The translations under genes were made by a program, and so were the position numbers. This document shows positions 36,865-48,558 of a stretch of DNA of 64,000 bases, piece after piece. Where the stretch lies: positions 11,234,501 through 11,298,500 of the forward strand of contig JAUCBN010000035.1 in the NCBI GenBank assembly GCA_035048815.1, given 5' to 3'. This DNA comes from Abelmoschus esculentus (taxonomy: Eukaryota > Streptophyta > Magnoliopsida > Malvales > Malvaceae). The notes below the pieces were generated by a model. That model did no database searches. It saw nothing but the letters and a program-made list of their open reading frames with translations, and was not told the origin of the DNA. The number at the start of each line of letters is the position of its first letter. Position 1 is the first letter of the stretch.

Positions 36865-37143
36865 TGATACTATAGTTACTGTAAATAACAAAAGAAAAGA
36901 GAACAAGTCCTGTGGAAGAAGAGATTCAGTGATATTAACTTCAGAGAAAAAGGGGTAGGGACAAAAGAGATGAGCCAAAATTCTAATTACCATATCGATA
37001 CCCTAGTCTCTCTCAACCCTACCTCTATAACAAAAGCAAAACAACAACGTCTAACAAATAAACAAAATAAAAACATTCAAATAAAACAAATAAGATCACT
37101 AAACGACTGCGTTTCAGTCCAAACCATTTCCAGCTTGTAACAA
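36865..37143 (-). repeat. Gypsy-2 3' LTR (unpaired)
   Basis: It begins TGATACTATAG right after LINE sequence ending GTATGTATT, and ends CAGCTTGTAACA. ATACTCCCCTCTTGG follows, a purine tract on the minus strand. No partner copy was found upstream of gag, so this rests on position and on the TG...CA ends. Confidence 0.6.
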
Positions 37144-37172
37144 TACTCCCCTCTTGGAAAGAATCCTTGTCC

Positions 37173-37326
37173 TCAAGGATTGAACTGAAGATAGTCCATC
37201 TTGAGCTTGTGAAAGAGTTCCCAGGTTGCATCTTCAGAAAATGAATTGCTCCACTCCATGAGTACTTAGGTGATGGCTCTATTCCCCTTCTTAACCATTC
37301 GTCTTTCCACTATTCTCACAGGCTCC
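37173..37326 (-). pseudogene. Gypsy-2 chromodomain, one stop
   Basis: EPVRIVERRMVKKGNRAIT, a stop, then VLMEWSNSFSEDATWELFHKL...FNP and a stop. It is the same fold and place as in gypsy-1, here with the canonical A-T-W-E. Confidence 0.85.
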
Positions 37327-37525
37327 TTGAGCAAGGTACCATCTGCTCCAACCACTGGCAGATCCTTCTGAGTTGGCGCAGCCCCAATATGCTTTTTGAG
37401 CTGAGAAACATGAAAGATAGGTTGAACCTTCGACCCCGCAGGCAACTACAATTTGTAGGCCACTTTTTCTATTTTATCAGTCACTGGATATGTCCCAAAC
37501 CATTTAGGAGAAAGTTTCTGTTTTT

Positions 37526-38482
37526 TTAAAATTGCACTGATTGCTGCTGCCTATATGGTTGAAACTTCAAATAAACCAAGTCTCCTAATTGAAACTCCCT
37601 GTCATTTCTCTTATCCGTCTGTTTTTTCATCCTATCCTGATCCCTCTTCAAATAAAATTTAAGCATTTTAACTACTGCTTCTCGGGCCTGCAAACTTTGA
37701 TCGACCGATGCCACTATTGAATTGCCAGCAAAATATGGAAGATGCACAACTAGTTCTTGTCTATAGAGATCTTGGTAGGGAGTAAGATTAATAGCCGAGT
37801 GATATGAGAAATTATGCCACCATTCCGCCATTGACAGCCATGAACTCCATTCTTTAGGGGACTCCCCACACATACATCTTAAATAGGTTTCCAAGAACCT
37901 ATTTATCACTTCTGTTTGACCATCCGTCTCGGGATGGTATATAGTGGAAGGGGTGAGAGTCACCTTGAGCTTTGAATATAATTTTTTCTAGAAGGTACTC
38001 ATGAAGATCCGATCTCGATCGCATACTATTACCTCAGGGAGACCATGTAACTTAAACACATTATCCATAAATGCTTGTGCCATAGTCAAAGTAGTAAAAG
38101 AGTGAGATAAAGCCACAAAACATGCATGTTTTGTTAGTCTATCTACCACTACAAATATCGTATCTTTACCCTTGGAATTAGGCAACCCCTCTATAAAATT
38201 CATGCTGATGGATGACCATGCCTGTTTCAGTATTGGTAAGGGTTGCAAAAGACCAGGTCTCAATTGATTATCAAACTTGTTATGCTGGCACACCCCACAA
38301 TTTCTGATCAGCCCCCTCACAGCTTTCTTCATGTTCTTCCAATATAAACATGTTGCCATCCTCTTGCTTGTTACCTCGGCTCCAGAATATCCTCCAAAAG
38401 GACTCTGATGAAAAAATTCAATCAATTGAGTCCTTAAATATGCATCCTCCCCCATGACCAACTTTTCCCTTTGTTTCAACAA
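37526..38482 (-). pseudogene. Gypsy-2 integrase, broken
   Basis: Minus strand: HQSPFGGYSGAEVTSKRM...YWKNMKKAV...CGVCQHNK (zinc module with C-x2-C intact but the first His region changed to Y-S-G-A). The first catalytic block reads ISMNFIEGLP, again Asn for Asp as in gypsy-1. The second is VCDRDRIF, the third is YHPETDGQTEVIN, and after them come LQAREAVVKMLKFYLKRDQDRMKKQ and FQLGDLVYLKFQPYRQQ. A frame break lies at 37987-37964. Confidence 0.85.
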
Positions 38483-38533
38483 GTTGCCATCCCATGTATA
38501 CTTGGGATGTGAAGTTGGATCTTGTGGTAATTT

Positions 38534-39973
38534 TCAAATTAGTTTCTGTATTTTGTCATCTTTCTTCCGAGGCTGACAAATCTGCGGCACTAACTGAGTA
38601 TTGAAACTGCTGATTGCTCTCAATTCTCTCTGAACAAATTTTGGGTCTCTCGATAAGACATCAACTACAGTGTTGTTGGAACCTTGTCTATAACTCACCT
38701 CATAATCGAAACCCAACATTTTTGCAACCTGTGTTTGCTGAGCTAGAGTTGTAACTTGGTTGCTAGCCAAAAACTTCAAACTCTGGTGGTCTGTTTGAAT
38801 TTTGAAATGCCTTCCGATCAAATAGGGTGCCCATTTCTTGACTTCTAGAAGGACTGCTAACATTTCCTTCTCATAAATGGAGAGTTGCTGGTGTTTTACC
38901 CTCCATCCCTTGCTGAAATATGCAATAAGCCAACTTTCTTGGAGTAACACTACTCCTACTCCATAATAGAAAGCATCCGTGTCCAAAATGAATTATTTGC
39001 GAAAGTCAGGTAAGGCAAGAACAGGAGTTGCTATCATTGCTCCTTTGAGTTGATTAATGGCTGCTTCGGCTTCCTCATTCTACAACCATGCATCTTTTTT
39101 TAATAAATTGGTAAGGGGTTTCACAATTCCTCCATACCCCTTGATGAATCTTTGGTAGTAACCGGACAACCCCAAAAATCCCCTTAATTCCTTGACATTA
39201 GAGGGAGTCTTCCACCTTAAAATAGCCTGAACTTTATCTGGATTCATCGAGATACACCCACCAGCGATGGTATACCCCAAATAATTCATTTCAGTTGCCC
39301 CAAAAGTGCACTTACTTTCCTTTGTAAAAAGTTGATTTGCTTTTAAAACTTCTATCACTTTCTCTCAAATACCTCAAATGATCTTCCCATGTCCTTGAGT
39401 AAACAAGGATATCATCAAAGAAAACTAGCACTGTCTTCCACAAAAACTTCTTAAAAATGGAGTTCATAAGTCCTTGAAAGGTGGCCGAAGCATTCGTTAG
39501 CCCAAATGGCATAACGAGAAACTCGTAATATCCTTCATGAGTTTTGAAGGCTGTCTTGGGAACATCTGCCTCCTACATATGAATCTGATGGTACCCCGAA
39601 TGTAGATCTAACTTATAAAAGTATCTCACTTCCCTAACTCATCCAAAAGCTCCTCTATTATGGGAATGAGAAATTTGTCTTTTATAGTTAACTGATTAAG
39701 TTGCCTACAATCGACACAAAATCTCCAAGACCTATCTTTCTTTTTCACCATCACAATTGGATAAGCAAAAGGGCTTGCACTGTCCCTAATGATCCCAGCT
39801 TGAAACATTTCTTGCACGATCCTCTCAATCTCATTTTTTTGGACAATAGGGTATCTATAAGGCCTTTTATTGACCACTGTATTCTCATTCTGGAGAAGGA
39901 TCCTTTGTTCATGCCCCAAAATGGGAGGGAGACCTCTCGGCTCTTCAAATACAACAACAAATTCCTTCAGCAA
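38534..39973 (-). pseudogene. Gypsy-2 RT and RNase H, broken
   Basis: From 39973: MLKEFVVVFEEPRGLPP, then PYRYPIVQKNEIE and the primer-grip and first Asp region. A frame change follows near 39626, then MPFGLTNASATFQGLMN, VLVFFDDILVYSRTWEDHL (Y-x-D-D box intact as F-F-D-D), and LGYTIAGG and LRGFLGLSGYYQRFIKGYG. RNase H begins DTDAFYYGVGVVL (38986) and continues IYEKEMLAVLLEVKKW and TDHQSLKFLA, with NNTVVDVLSRD. At least four frame breaks are present. Confidence 0.85.
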
Positions 39974-40386
39974 GCCTTGTAAATCCTTTGATAAGGTTCG
40001 ATTGGAGAGCTAGACTTCCAATTATAATTTCAAGGCACATAGAGAAACCCCTAGAATCACCCGAGACCCCTTTAATACCTTAGCTCCTTTATTTTCCTCC
40101 AAAATTTGAATAGGTCCTGATAACAGTCCTTTGCATCTAACCAAGGTGCTTCCATACTCAAATTGCATCGATAATTTTGAAAAGTCCTACAGTATTGATC
40201 TTAAGGAAGCTAGCCACGGCACCCATAAAACCATATCACACCCCTTCAGAGGCAACACCAAAAAATTAGTGGAAAAATCTTGTCCTTGTGCCTCCCATGC
40301 AACCCTCTACACCATTCTTGAGTCTGTAGAGTATCCCCATCAGCTATGGTGACCTGCATCTAATGTTGCCGCTTAAACCCTAATCG

Positions 40387-40765
40387 TCAAGCCTTCACCA
40401 CTCCTAAGCTTAAAAAATTATAGGTGTTGCCCGAGTCAACCAAGGCGAACCATTGTTGCTTACAAATCCAGACCCCTATCATCATTGTGTTGAAGCCCCA
40501 TGATCCCCACATTGCCTGCAGAGATAAGACAGGAATTTCTTGTCCTCCCTCAACAACTTCAGGCTCCAATTTATCCTCACAATCAAAAAATTCTTCTGCC
40601 TCACCTTCCCGATCCTGCCCTTCCATCAACAACTGATAAAGTTGGGACCTGGTACACTTGTTTCTAGGTGAATATTTGATAGGACACCAATAACACAACC
40701 CTTTCTTGCGCTTCTCTTCCATTTCAGCAGCTGACAACTTCCCAAGACCATTCCTTGTAGGGACA
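40387..40765 (-). pseudogene. Gypsy-2 gag end and protease start
   Basis: TRNGLGKLSAAEMEEKRKKGLCYWC, then KYSPRNKC: the zinc knuckle keeps its three Cys but the His is read Asn. The protease motif WFALVDSGNTYNFLS has the intact D-S-G triad (about 40460-40415). The frame is entered without an ATG because the gag upstream lies beyond the nested LTR at 46788. Confidence 0.8.
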
Positions 40766-41734
40766 ATTTATGAGCAATCAAAAGTCCTCATTTTTCACAT
40801 CATTTCTCCACTCATTATTGTCAATAAAGACAAAAATTGAATAGAATAATAGATATTTCTGGTTATTTTCTATATCTCAGCATCTGATCACTAACTTCAT
40901 GAATTTATCTATTAATTAGCATAATTAGATATATTTGTTAGTTTTCTTTCTTAGACAGGAAACTAGATCATAGAAAAAGCCAAAGAAAAAAATAACTACT
41001 GAATTGTAGAAGAAGCACCTGCCACGGTAGTGTTCTGAAGGCTGCCGCCACAGTGTAAAAGACGACAAATGGTGCTCAACAAAAAGAGTAAAAGATACCG
41101 AAATCAACAGACAAAGAGCAAAAGAAAGTAGACGATTCAGTTAGGAGGTCAAGCCTAAGTTAAACCGCAGGAAAATATATTTTAGGAAATAAGATTAATT
41201 TAATATAATTTAATTAGGAATTAGATTTCTTTCTTGTTTAGAATTCTTTCCTTGCATGGAAAGATCAACTTAGAGCTTGGTCTATATACGACACTTATTA
41301 GGTTTAAGTTTAGTGTAGAGTCAATACGGATTCTCATATTATTATACCTTTAGCCATCACCTCCATCATGTTCTAAGTCTTTCGAAGGTTTAGATTGTTT
41401 GTGGAGTAGTCGAAGATGAAGGTTATGTTATGTTTGATATTTATTAATGCAAAACATATTTTATAGTTTATTCTCTCTTGGTAGTTACTCTTCTTGCATA
41501 TGAGCTTGAAAGATAAGTATGTGAGAAATACTCATTTGCCTAGCATCAGGAGATGTAGGTTCACGAAACGAGAGAATACAGTCTTTGTTCATGGGCATTG
41601 ACTAATCTGTCAAGGATTTCAGCGACTAATAGGACGTATGTGTTCGGTTGTTGTCCGCTCTTGATTCACGCTAGGAGGTATCATCAAGACGTGGGTTTCA
41701 ACAGTTCTCTTCGCTTAGGGATAAGGAAGAAGAT

Positions 41735-43158
41735 TGATGTATGTAAAAAGATGCGCAATTAAGTGCAAGTGAACACGTCGTCAAGTAATAAAGTGATAAG
41801 CATTTATCGACTATCGTCTCCACAGGGATTGGTATACTTAATATGCTACATTTTCTCTTCTCTCTTTATAATAAAATAAAAGACACAAAGTATTAGAGTT
41901 GAATTATAACTAAGAAAACTAATAAAAAACAATAAAGATAAATGATCAAGAAATCAAAGATGGAAAAGTAGGGTAGGATCCAGTTGTATCGTATTGTGGA
42001 TTTAATTGACTTGTTTCTGTCCAATGCAATTGCACTGCACTGCCTCAGCAGTACTGCTGATACTATCTCGACAAAGACAATGTTCTCTACCGTGAAAATC
42101 TCTTGCTCTTGGGCAGATTTACCAAAGTTCGGCAAAGTGTCCTTGAATGATTCCGCTTATCTCTAAGTCGAACTACTGTTGATGACCAGTCCTTGATGAT
42201 ACCTCTCGGTATGAATCAATTATAATCACCAACCAATCCCACACTTCTTTTAGCCGCTGAAACTCTTAACCTATCTCTAGGCCGAGTTAGGGTCTACAAC
42301 ACCGCGCTTATCCCTTTCGTGAATCTAACTCTCTCGATATTAGATAAATGAATTACTTACAAACTTCTCTCTCGAACTTGAATGCAAGAACAAGGAATGA
42401 CAATAGGATCAACAAACTCTGATATTCTTATTGTATCAGGAACAAGAAACAATACAATATCCTCTCATAAATACTCGACAACCTTCACCTAAACCCTAGA
42501 GGACGATGGAGAAGTTTAGGATTTTCTAGGAACACTTGATTTCAAGATATCCTCTTCTTTACATAGGTTATGGTTTATATAGGCTTGACCTAGGGCAAAC
42601 CTTTCATAAGTAGGAATACTACTTGGAGTAGGAGTAGGATTACAATAATTTTCATAAATAAAATATTTCCAAGTTTATTCCTATAAGGATTCTTTTCTCA
42701 CGTGTCCTTTGACATTGACTTTTCGTGTGTTTCTCAACTCCGATTTCTATGCCGCTTGTCTTAAAATGTTTACCTTATTTTTCTCTTCAAATCGCCTACC
42801 ATATTGACAATTGCCTTTTCGGGTACTGCCGCGGCCTAAGGTGCTGCTGAGGCATTAAAGTGCTGTTGGGGCATTAAAGTGCTGCCGAGGCGGGTGCTTA
42901 TCTGCATTTCAGCTTCAGCTTCCAGCATCCATCTTCTTGTTTGGCAATTCCTATGATGCAGTTTCCTATCTAAGAAAGAAAACTATCAAGTGTATTTGTT
43001 TTATGCCAAATAATAAATTAATTAATAAATTGAGTATTGAGATTCTAAAATATGGAAATAAGCAGAATTATCTAATATTGTCATTAAATCTTTCCTTTAT
43101 TAGCAACAATCGAGTGAGATAATGGTATGAAAAATAGGACTTTTGAGCACTAATCGCA
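41735..43158 (-). repeat. 3' LTR of the nested 4.69-kb element
   Basis: The plus-strand left end is TGATGTATGTAAAAAG and the right end is CACTAATCGCA. It contains a short tandem array at 42838-42898 with the unit GTGCTG(C/T)(C/T)G(A/G)GGCATTAAA. Its right end is part of a 104-bp duplication that continues into the internal region. Confidence 0.88.
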
Positions 43159-43315
43159 CCCCCAAACTCGAACTATTGCTTGTCCTCAAGCAATTCAAAA
43201 GACAAAAAAATAATCGAGTGGGAAAATGATGTAAAAGATGAGGATTTTTAAGCACACATCATACTCCCAAACTCGAACTATTGCTTATCCTCAAGCAATG
43301 TAAAAGGTAAATTTA
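43108..43315. repeat. 104-bp tandem duplication across the LTR / purine-tract junction
   Basis: AATCGAGTG...CAAACTCGAACTATTGCTT(G/A)TCCTCAAGCAA at 43108 is repeated from 43212. Each unit includes the last about 50 bp of the LTR and the polypurine tract (CCCCCAAACTCG and CTCCCAAACTCG on the plus strand). The element therefore has two candidate 3'-LTR priming sites. Confidence 0.8.
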
Positions 43316-44973
43316 AGTAAGGAATTTTAAAGTAATATACCGTCCTGCCTGCCGCAACAGAATTCCTTTCTTGACTGGCCTCTTCTTGATTCTTAGGAAT
43401 TCCTCGAAACTAGACTATGAGTCTTGGTGAGTGTATGCGTAGCTGTGTCAAAGATAATTTTCTAAGTTCTAATCCTTTTTTTAGCTCAAGACTTCCGACT
43501 AAGATTTTTTTTAATTCTTTTTCTTTTCTTCTCCCAATAGTGGTATATAAATCTATATTGCTATAAATTTATATTGCTTGAGCCAGTTTCGGGCACCTCA
43601 AGTGTTTTAGCTATTCTTACTAGAGTCGGTGATAGGCACCTCTAGTAAGTGGGAGAAACCTATGTCCTAGAGCCGGTCATGAGTACCTCTATGGACTAAA
43701 CTAGAGCCAATGATAGGTACCCCTAGTATAAAATCTAAGCTTAAGTCCTTATTGCTTTTCAAAGAAAAGAACTTTATAAAATCAACTAAGACTAGCAGTG
43801 TTTATGTGATTTCAAGCTCATAGTCTAATCCTAAGTACTAATCCTAAGAGATCTTCCCGAATTTAAGTCTGGTGAATGGTACATACTGCTGCGTCGGAAA
43901 GAGAATATATTGTTGCCGAGGCAGTCTCAGTAAAATTCAACATACTAAAAAAATTTTGCATCAAATTGAAATTACTATTAAGACAGAAATTAAGGCAGTA
44001 GTAGGATAATCTGATTAACTTCCATACATGGCAGATATTTATAAGGCAGAAAATAGGATCAATACTCCCCCAATCTCGAGGGATGCATTATCCTCACTTC
44101 ATGCATTTGAACGTAAGGCAATAATTAAAGACAAGATAAAAATTAAGAGACAAGGAAAAGATAAACCATTTTTTAGATATTGCGTCTAGCCTCTTTTGTA
44201 TCATGAGGGTCATCAGTTGGTGTGGAGTTTGTGGAGAAAGAAACTAAAAACTGTACTGGAAAATAATAATGAAGAAGTATGAAAAAAACGGGGGAGATGA
44301 AGTTCTAGAGATGCAAACCCGCCGTCACTTGCATTTGGGCGGCCAACTACCTTGTCCGTTTCTTAGGTGGAACAGTGAGCTTGATTTCAGGGCCGCTTTA
44401 TGTGCTCCATGACTTCTCCTTCTTGGGTTTCCTTCCTAAATAACTATAGAGAATGTTAATAAAAATAGTAAAAATAATAAAATTACTTAAAACTAAATTG
44501 CAAGAATTTTAAAATCTAATTCCTAAACTGAAAACTAAAAATTAATTCCTAAAGCATAAAAGTAAATAGGGACAATGAGATAGAAATTTAGGTCACTGCA
44601 GGAGTATAAATGATACAACTCCAGCAGCAATCATCTTCCCCTTTTTGAATGAAAGAGAAGCTGATGTCCCAGTCGTTATATCCTCGTCAGGTGGTTTCTT
44701 TCTGATATATTTTTGCTCAAGGGGAGTGCTGCCTTGGCAGGTCTTGTTTAGGCAATCCATCCAAGTCTTCCTTCAAATAATTACGAATTATTCGTGCTTT
44801 TTCCTATCTTAGAAGATTTGTTGGATCAACTACTGCGAATGTGCCGTGGTTGTCTGCCTCGACAACATTCATACCAGTGTTATTCTGTTGGCTAGATCAA
44901 AACAACCCTGATTAGTTTAATTTATTTATATAAAACTAAATGCGAGAAAATAAAGGTAACAAAATTTAGTTGT
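43316..44973 (-). other. Internal region of the nested element, non-coding
   Basis: No domain was recognised in about 1.7 kb. A repeated phrase at 43570-43740 (GAGCCGGT/GAGCCAATGATAGG...ACCTCTAGT) forms three or four loose copies. At 44320-44420 the minus strand can be read LTVPPKKRTR, a possible gag remnant, but this is too short to rely on. Confidence 0.4.
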
Positions 44974-44998
44974 CAATCCCCGACAACGAAGCCAAAAA
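44974..44998 (-). other. Primer binding site of the nested element
   Basis: The minus strand reads TTTTTGGCTTCGTTGTCGGG and GATTG just inside the 5' LTR, a diverged form of the T-G-G-C-G-C-C-G-T-T-G-C-C-G-G-G-G site used by many Athila/Tat-type plant elements. CpG-to-TpG changes explain most of the differences. Confidence 0.75.
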
Positions 44999-45000
44999 CT

Positions 45001-46421
45001 TGATGCGTGTAAAAAGATGCACAATTAAGTGCAAGTGAACACGTCGTCAAGTAAAAAAGTGATAAACATTTATCGAGTATCATCTCCATAGAGATTGGTA
45101 TACTTAATATGCTACCTTTTCTCTTCTCGCTCTGTAATAAAATAAAAGACACAAAGTATTGGGGTTGAATTATAACTAAGAAAACTAATTAAAACAATAA
45201 AGATAAATGATCAAGAAATCAAGGATGGAAAATGGGGCAGAATCCAGTTGTATTGTATTGTGGATTCAATTGACTTGTTTCTGTCTAATGCAATTGCACT
45301 GCACTGCCTCGACAATACTGTAAATACTATTTCGACAACGACAATATTCTCTGTCACGATAATCTCTTGCTCTTGGGTAGATTTACCAAAGTTTGGCAAA
45401 GTGTCCTTGAATGATTCCGCTTATCTCTAAGTCAAAATACTATTGATGACCAATCCTTGATGATACCTCTCGGCGTTAATCAATTATAATCACCAACCAA
45501 TCCCATACTTTTTTTAGCTGCTCAAACTCTCAACCTGTCTCTAGGCCGAGTTAGTGTCTACAATACCGCACTTATCCTTTTCGTGAATCTAACTCTCACA
45601 ATATTAGATAAATGAATTACTTACAAACTTCTCTCTCGAGCTTGAATGCAAGAACAAGGAATGAAAATAAGATAAGCAAACTTTGATATTCTTATTGCAT
45701 TAGGAACAAGAAAAAAATACAATATCCTCTCACAAATACTCGACAACCTTCACCTAAACTCTAGAGGACGATGGAGAAGTTTAGGATTTTCTATGAATAC
45801 TTGATTTCAAGATATCCTCCTCTTTACATAGGCTATGGTTTATATAGGCTTGGCCTAGGGCAAACCTTTCCTAAGTAGGAATACTACTTGGAGTAGGAGT
45901 AGGATTACAATAATTTCTATAAATAAAATATTTCCAAGTTTATTCCTATAAGGATTCTTTTCCCACGTGGCCTTTGACATTGACTTTTCGTGTGTTTTTC
46001 AGCTCCGATTTCTATGCCGCTTGTCTTAAAAAGTTCACCTTATTTTTCTCTTCAAATCACCTACCATATTGACAATTACCTTTTCGGGTACTGTCGCGGC
46101 CTCTAGTGCTGCCGAGGCATTAAAGTGCTGCCGGGGTATTAAAGTGCTGTCGAGGCGGGTGCTTATCTGTATTTCAGCTTTAGCTTCTAGCATCCATCTT
46201 CTTGTTTTACAATTCCTATGATTCAGTTTTCTGTCTAAGAAAGAAAACTATCAAGTGCATTTGTTTTATGCCAAATAATAGATTAATTCATAAATTGAGT
46301 ATTGAGATGCTGAAATATAGAAGTAAGCAGAATTATCCAATATTTTCATTAAATCTGTCCTTTATTAGCAACAATCGAGTGGGAGAATGGTATGAAAAAT
46401 AGGAATTTTGAGAACTTATCA
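45001..46421 (-). repeat. 5' LTR of the nested 4.69-kb element
   Basis: Plus-strand ends TGATGCGTGTAAAAAG and GAGAACTTATCA. It pairs with 41735-43158 and is followed by the TSD AAGAC. Confidence 0.88.
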
Positions 46422-46787
46422 AAGACAACCAAGGATTCTCTGTCAAACTATGGAATGTGGGATTGTTGACAAGGCATACCCCCCCTAGGCAGCTGCGACG
46501 ACCCTTAGTGCGACCCGCCAAGGCGACAGTTCAACTCATTGCATTAATAAGTGGATACTTAACATAACTGAATTCTTCTCTACAAAGCACTCAATCTAGC
46601 CTCGCTTCTATCCTATTATTTCATTATTTAATTTTATGATTATATAGTTATCTTAGTTATCATTCAATCTCTCAAATTTACTTGTATTTTTTAGTTTTCT
46701 TAAGTGCAGTCCTAAGAAGTAGTAAAATCGGCTCAGTCTTTGTTGGATCAATATCTTAAATATTACAATCTGACAAAGGTGAAATTA

Positions 46788-47796
46788 ACAAGGATTCCAT
46801 AGCCTCCATCAACATTTCCTTTCTTAGGGGAATAAATTCTACCACTCGATGATTGTCTCGAGTAAGAAGGTGGGGTACTACTGGCTCCTAAGGACTTAGT
46901 TGGGGCATAAGACGTTCCCCCTCGAGTCAGACCAGATGGCCGACTAGAAGGAAAAGGCAGAGTAGGCGGTTGAGTACGTGCCACACTACCATAAGTCCTT
47001 CTGGGATCAGGAAGCAGTAACTGTTCGAAATGTAAAGCTAAATGAAAGACTTCCATCAATTGGGTCGGTTGGAAGACTCAGACAGATTGACCAATCTCCC
47101 ATTTCAAGTTTTTTAAAAATATACTTAAAACATATTCTTCAGATAAATGAAGTTAGTTCAAGAGACTAACGAATTCAACATAGAAGTGTTCGACTTATGC
47201 CGTTTGTTGTAAGCCCATCACTTCACCCATGGGATCTTCCAAACCTTCAGGGGAGAATCGGTTCCTCATGGAGACGAGATAGGAATTCCAAAAAAGTTTA
47301 TCTAGGTCACCCGCTTTCCTCGCCACAAAGTGATGCCACTACAATGCATCGCCCTTTAAATGAAGCATCCCCAACTTAACTCTTGAAGAATCAAGGATCG
47401 CCTCCGTCGCGAAATACTATTCCAGTTTGGACCACCAATCATGGAAATTGGACCGATCAAAACTGGGACATCAGTGATGAGGACCTCTGGAAGGAGTCTC
47501 CCCAACCCATTCTGCAGTCTCATGATTTGCGACTTCCTCCTTTGAAGCATCCAAATCGACGATATCGAGCTCCTGACCAGCAGTTGGAGCATTGCCTAAA
47601 ACTCCAGCCCAACATCTTGAGCCTTACCCAAAACCTCTGACGAAGGGATTTTTCCCCCCAACAAAGTCTCCAATAGAACACGAAGATCTTTGATTTTAGA
47701 GTGGATTCCACTAACCTCATTCCAAATGTCTGGAACCTTTTTAGCCACAACCTTGTTGATTCGATCCTCAAGTATCGTAATTTGGATATTTGCCAT
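46788..47796 (-). pseudogene. Gypsy-2 gag N-terminal part, broken
   Basis: ATG at 47796 opens MANIQITILEDRINKVVAKK, a short coiled-coil-like head (DIWNEVSGIHSKIKDLRVLLETLLGG) as in Reina-type gag. A frame change near 47600 follows, then degraded gag core (WRDRNS..., GLQQTA... in shifting frames) and at 47059 MMEVFHLALHFEQ followed by a Pro/Ser/Thr-rich linker ending KKGNVDGGYG. It continues at 40765 beyond the nested LTR. Confidence 0.75.
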
Positions 47797-47830
47797 GAAT
47801 TATGTTCCAACTTTTAAGAATTTGATTGTT

Positions 47831-48558
47831 TGTCAGATCAATATTGGTTCATAATGTTTATTCTGTGACGTTGCTTCTGAGTTGAACAATTATCTACTGA
47901 CGAAGTATATTTTTATTCAAAAGATTTGATCAATTTTAGGAATTAATTCTACAATGATACATGCAAATCAAGATTGGTTAGCTTGGTTGGCTAACTTATT
48001 CTGTTTCATCGAAAATTCCCAACGTGAACTCTTTGTGTAACTTTCTGGGCTTTATGGTTCGTACGTAATAAGATTCTACATGAAGCTATTGCATAGAGTG
48101 AAGAGAAGATTATTCAATTATTAAACTATATATTCTTGAAATTGAAAGTATGTAGTCACTATCTGTTCGATCAAGCTCTAATCGTTAGAGATGCTAATCG
48201 TCAGATCCTGAAATGGCAAAAGCTTTTGCTTGTTTGCAAGCTCTTTTTCTTGCTCATGAAATCGTTTTAAAAAAATTATTGTGTAGTGAGATTCATTGAT
48301 TATTAAGAAAATCTCTAAAAATGTTCAAGACTTTTCATCTATCAGTCCACTAGTCTTCAATATTAAAGAAAAGGCCAAGCTATTTGAATCCATTTCCTTC
48401 TCTCATATTCATCGTGAACAGAATCGTGTAGCGAATGAACTCGCTCGCTTGGGAAAAGCTTCTTTGCAAAGATCTGTTTGGTTAGAGAAAGTGCCACCAA
48501 AGTCGAGGAAACTGTCAAAAAATATCGACGTTGGGTTCTTTGACCATTTTGAGTTTTA
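47831..48558 (+). pseudogene. LINE-1 zinc linker and RNase H, broken
   Basis: LINE-1 resumes: CLFCDVASE near 47855, NQDWLAWLANLFCF near 47970-48010, TFWALWFVRNK, then the RNase H-like domain at 48180-48558: LIVRDANRQ, AFACLQALFLAHEI, LIIKKISKNVQDFSSISP, FNIKEKAKLFES, SFSHIHREQNRVANELARLGK, ending VWLEKVPP and a stop at 48558. It belongs to the reverse-transcriptase-like RNase H type carried by plant L1 elements. Confidence 0.85.

Larger units (their letters stand above)
41735..46421 (-). mobile_element. Non-autonomous LTR retrotransposon (4.69 kb), full-length
   Basis: Direct LTRs at 41735-43158 and 45001-46421, about 93% identical over the part I compared. The flanking 5-mers AAGAT/AAGAC are a TSD with one change. 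The internal 1.84 kb has no pol domain. A primer site and a purine tract at the expected places set the minus orientation. The primer-site type (TTTGGC...GTCGGGGATTG) and the phrase CTTGAGGACAAGCAATAG before the purine tract are typical of Athila/Tat/Ogre relatives, so it probably relied on such an element for proteins. Confidence 0.88.
40771..46782 (+). mobile_element. Solo LTR inside gypsy-2 gag, itself interrupted
   Basis: It starts TGAGCAATCAAAAGTCCTC. Its two parts (40771-41734 and 46427-46782, about 1.3 kb together) align in order with the reverse complement of the 1.42-kb LTRs of the element nested in it: shared words include TAGTTTTCTTTCTTAGA, GAGGTATCATCAAG and TTAGTTTTCTTA. It is thus a diverged LTR of the same family in opposite orientation. 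The gag frame on both sides belongs to gypsy-2. The right border near 46782 and the TSD (attta/aatta) are uncertain. Confidence 0.65.
36865..47830 (-). mobile_element. Gypsy-2, chromodomain element lacking its 5' LTR
   Basis: The minus-strand order is gag (47796-46788 and 40765-40387), protease, RT, RNase H, integrase, chromodomain and a 3' LTR-like end, closely related to gypsy-1 by motif order and wording. The gag is split by a solo LTR (40771 to about 46782). On the gag side the sequence passes within about 60 bp of the gag ATG into LINE zinc-region sequence (CLFCDVASE near 47855), so the 5' LTR and primer site are missing, most likely deleted. For that reason no TSD can be shown. The right boundary is uncertain by about 50 bp. 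Confidence 0.8.
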
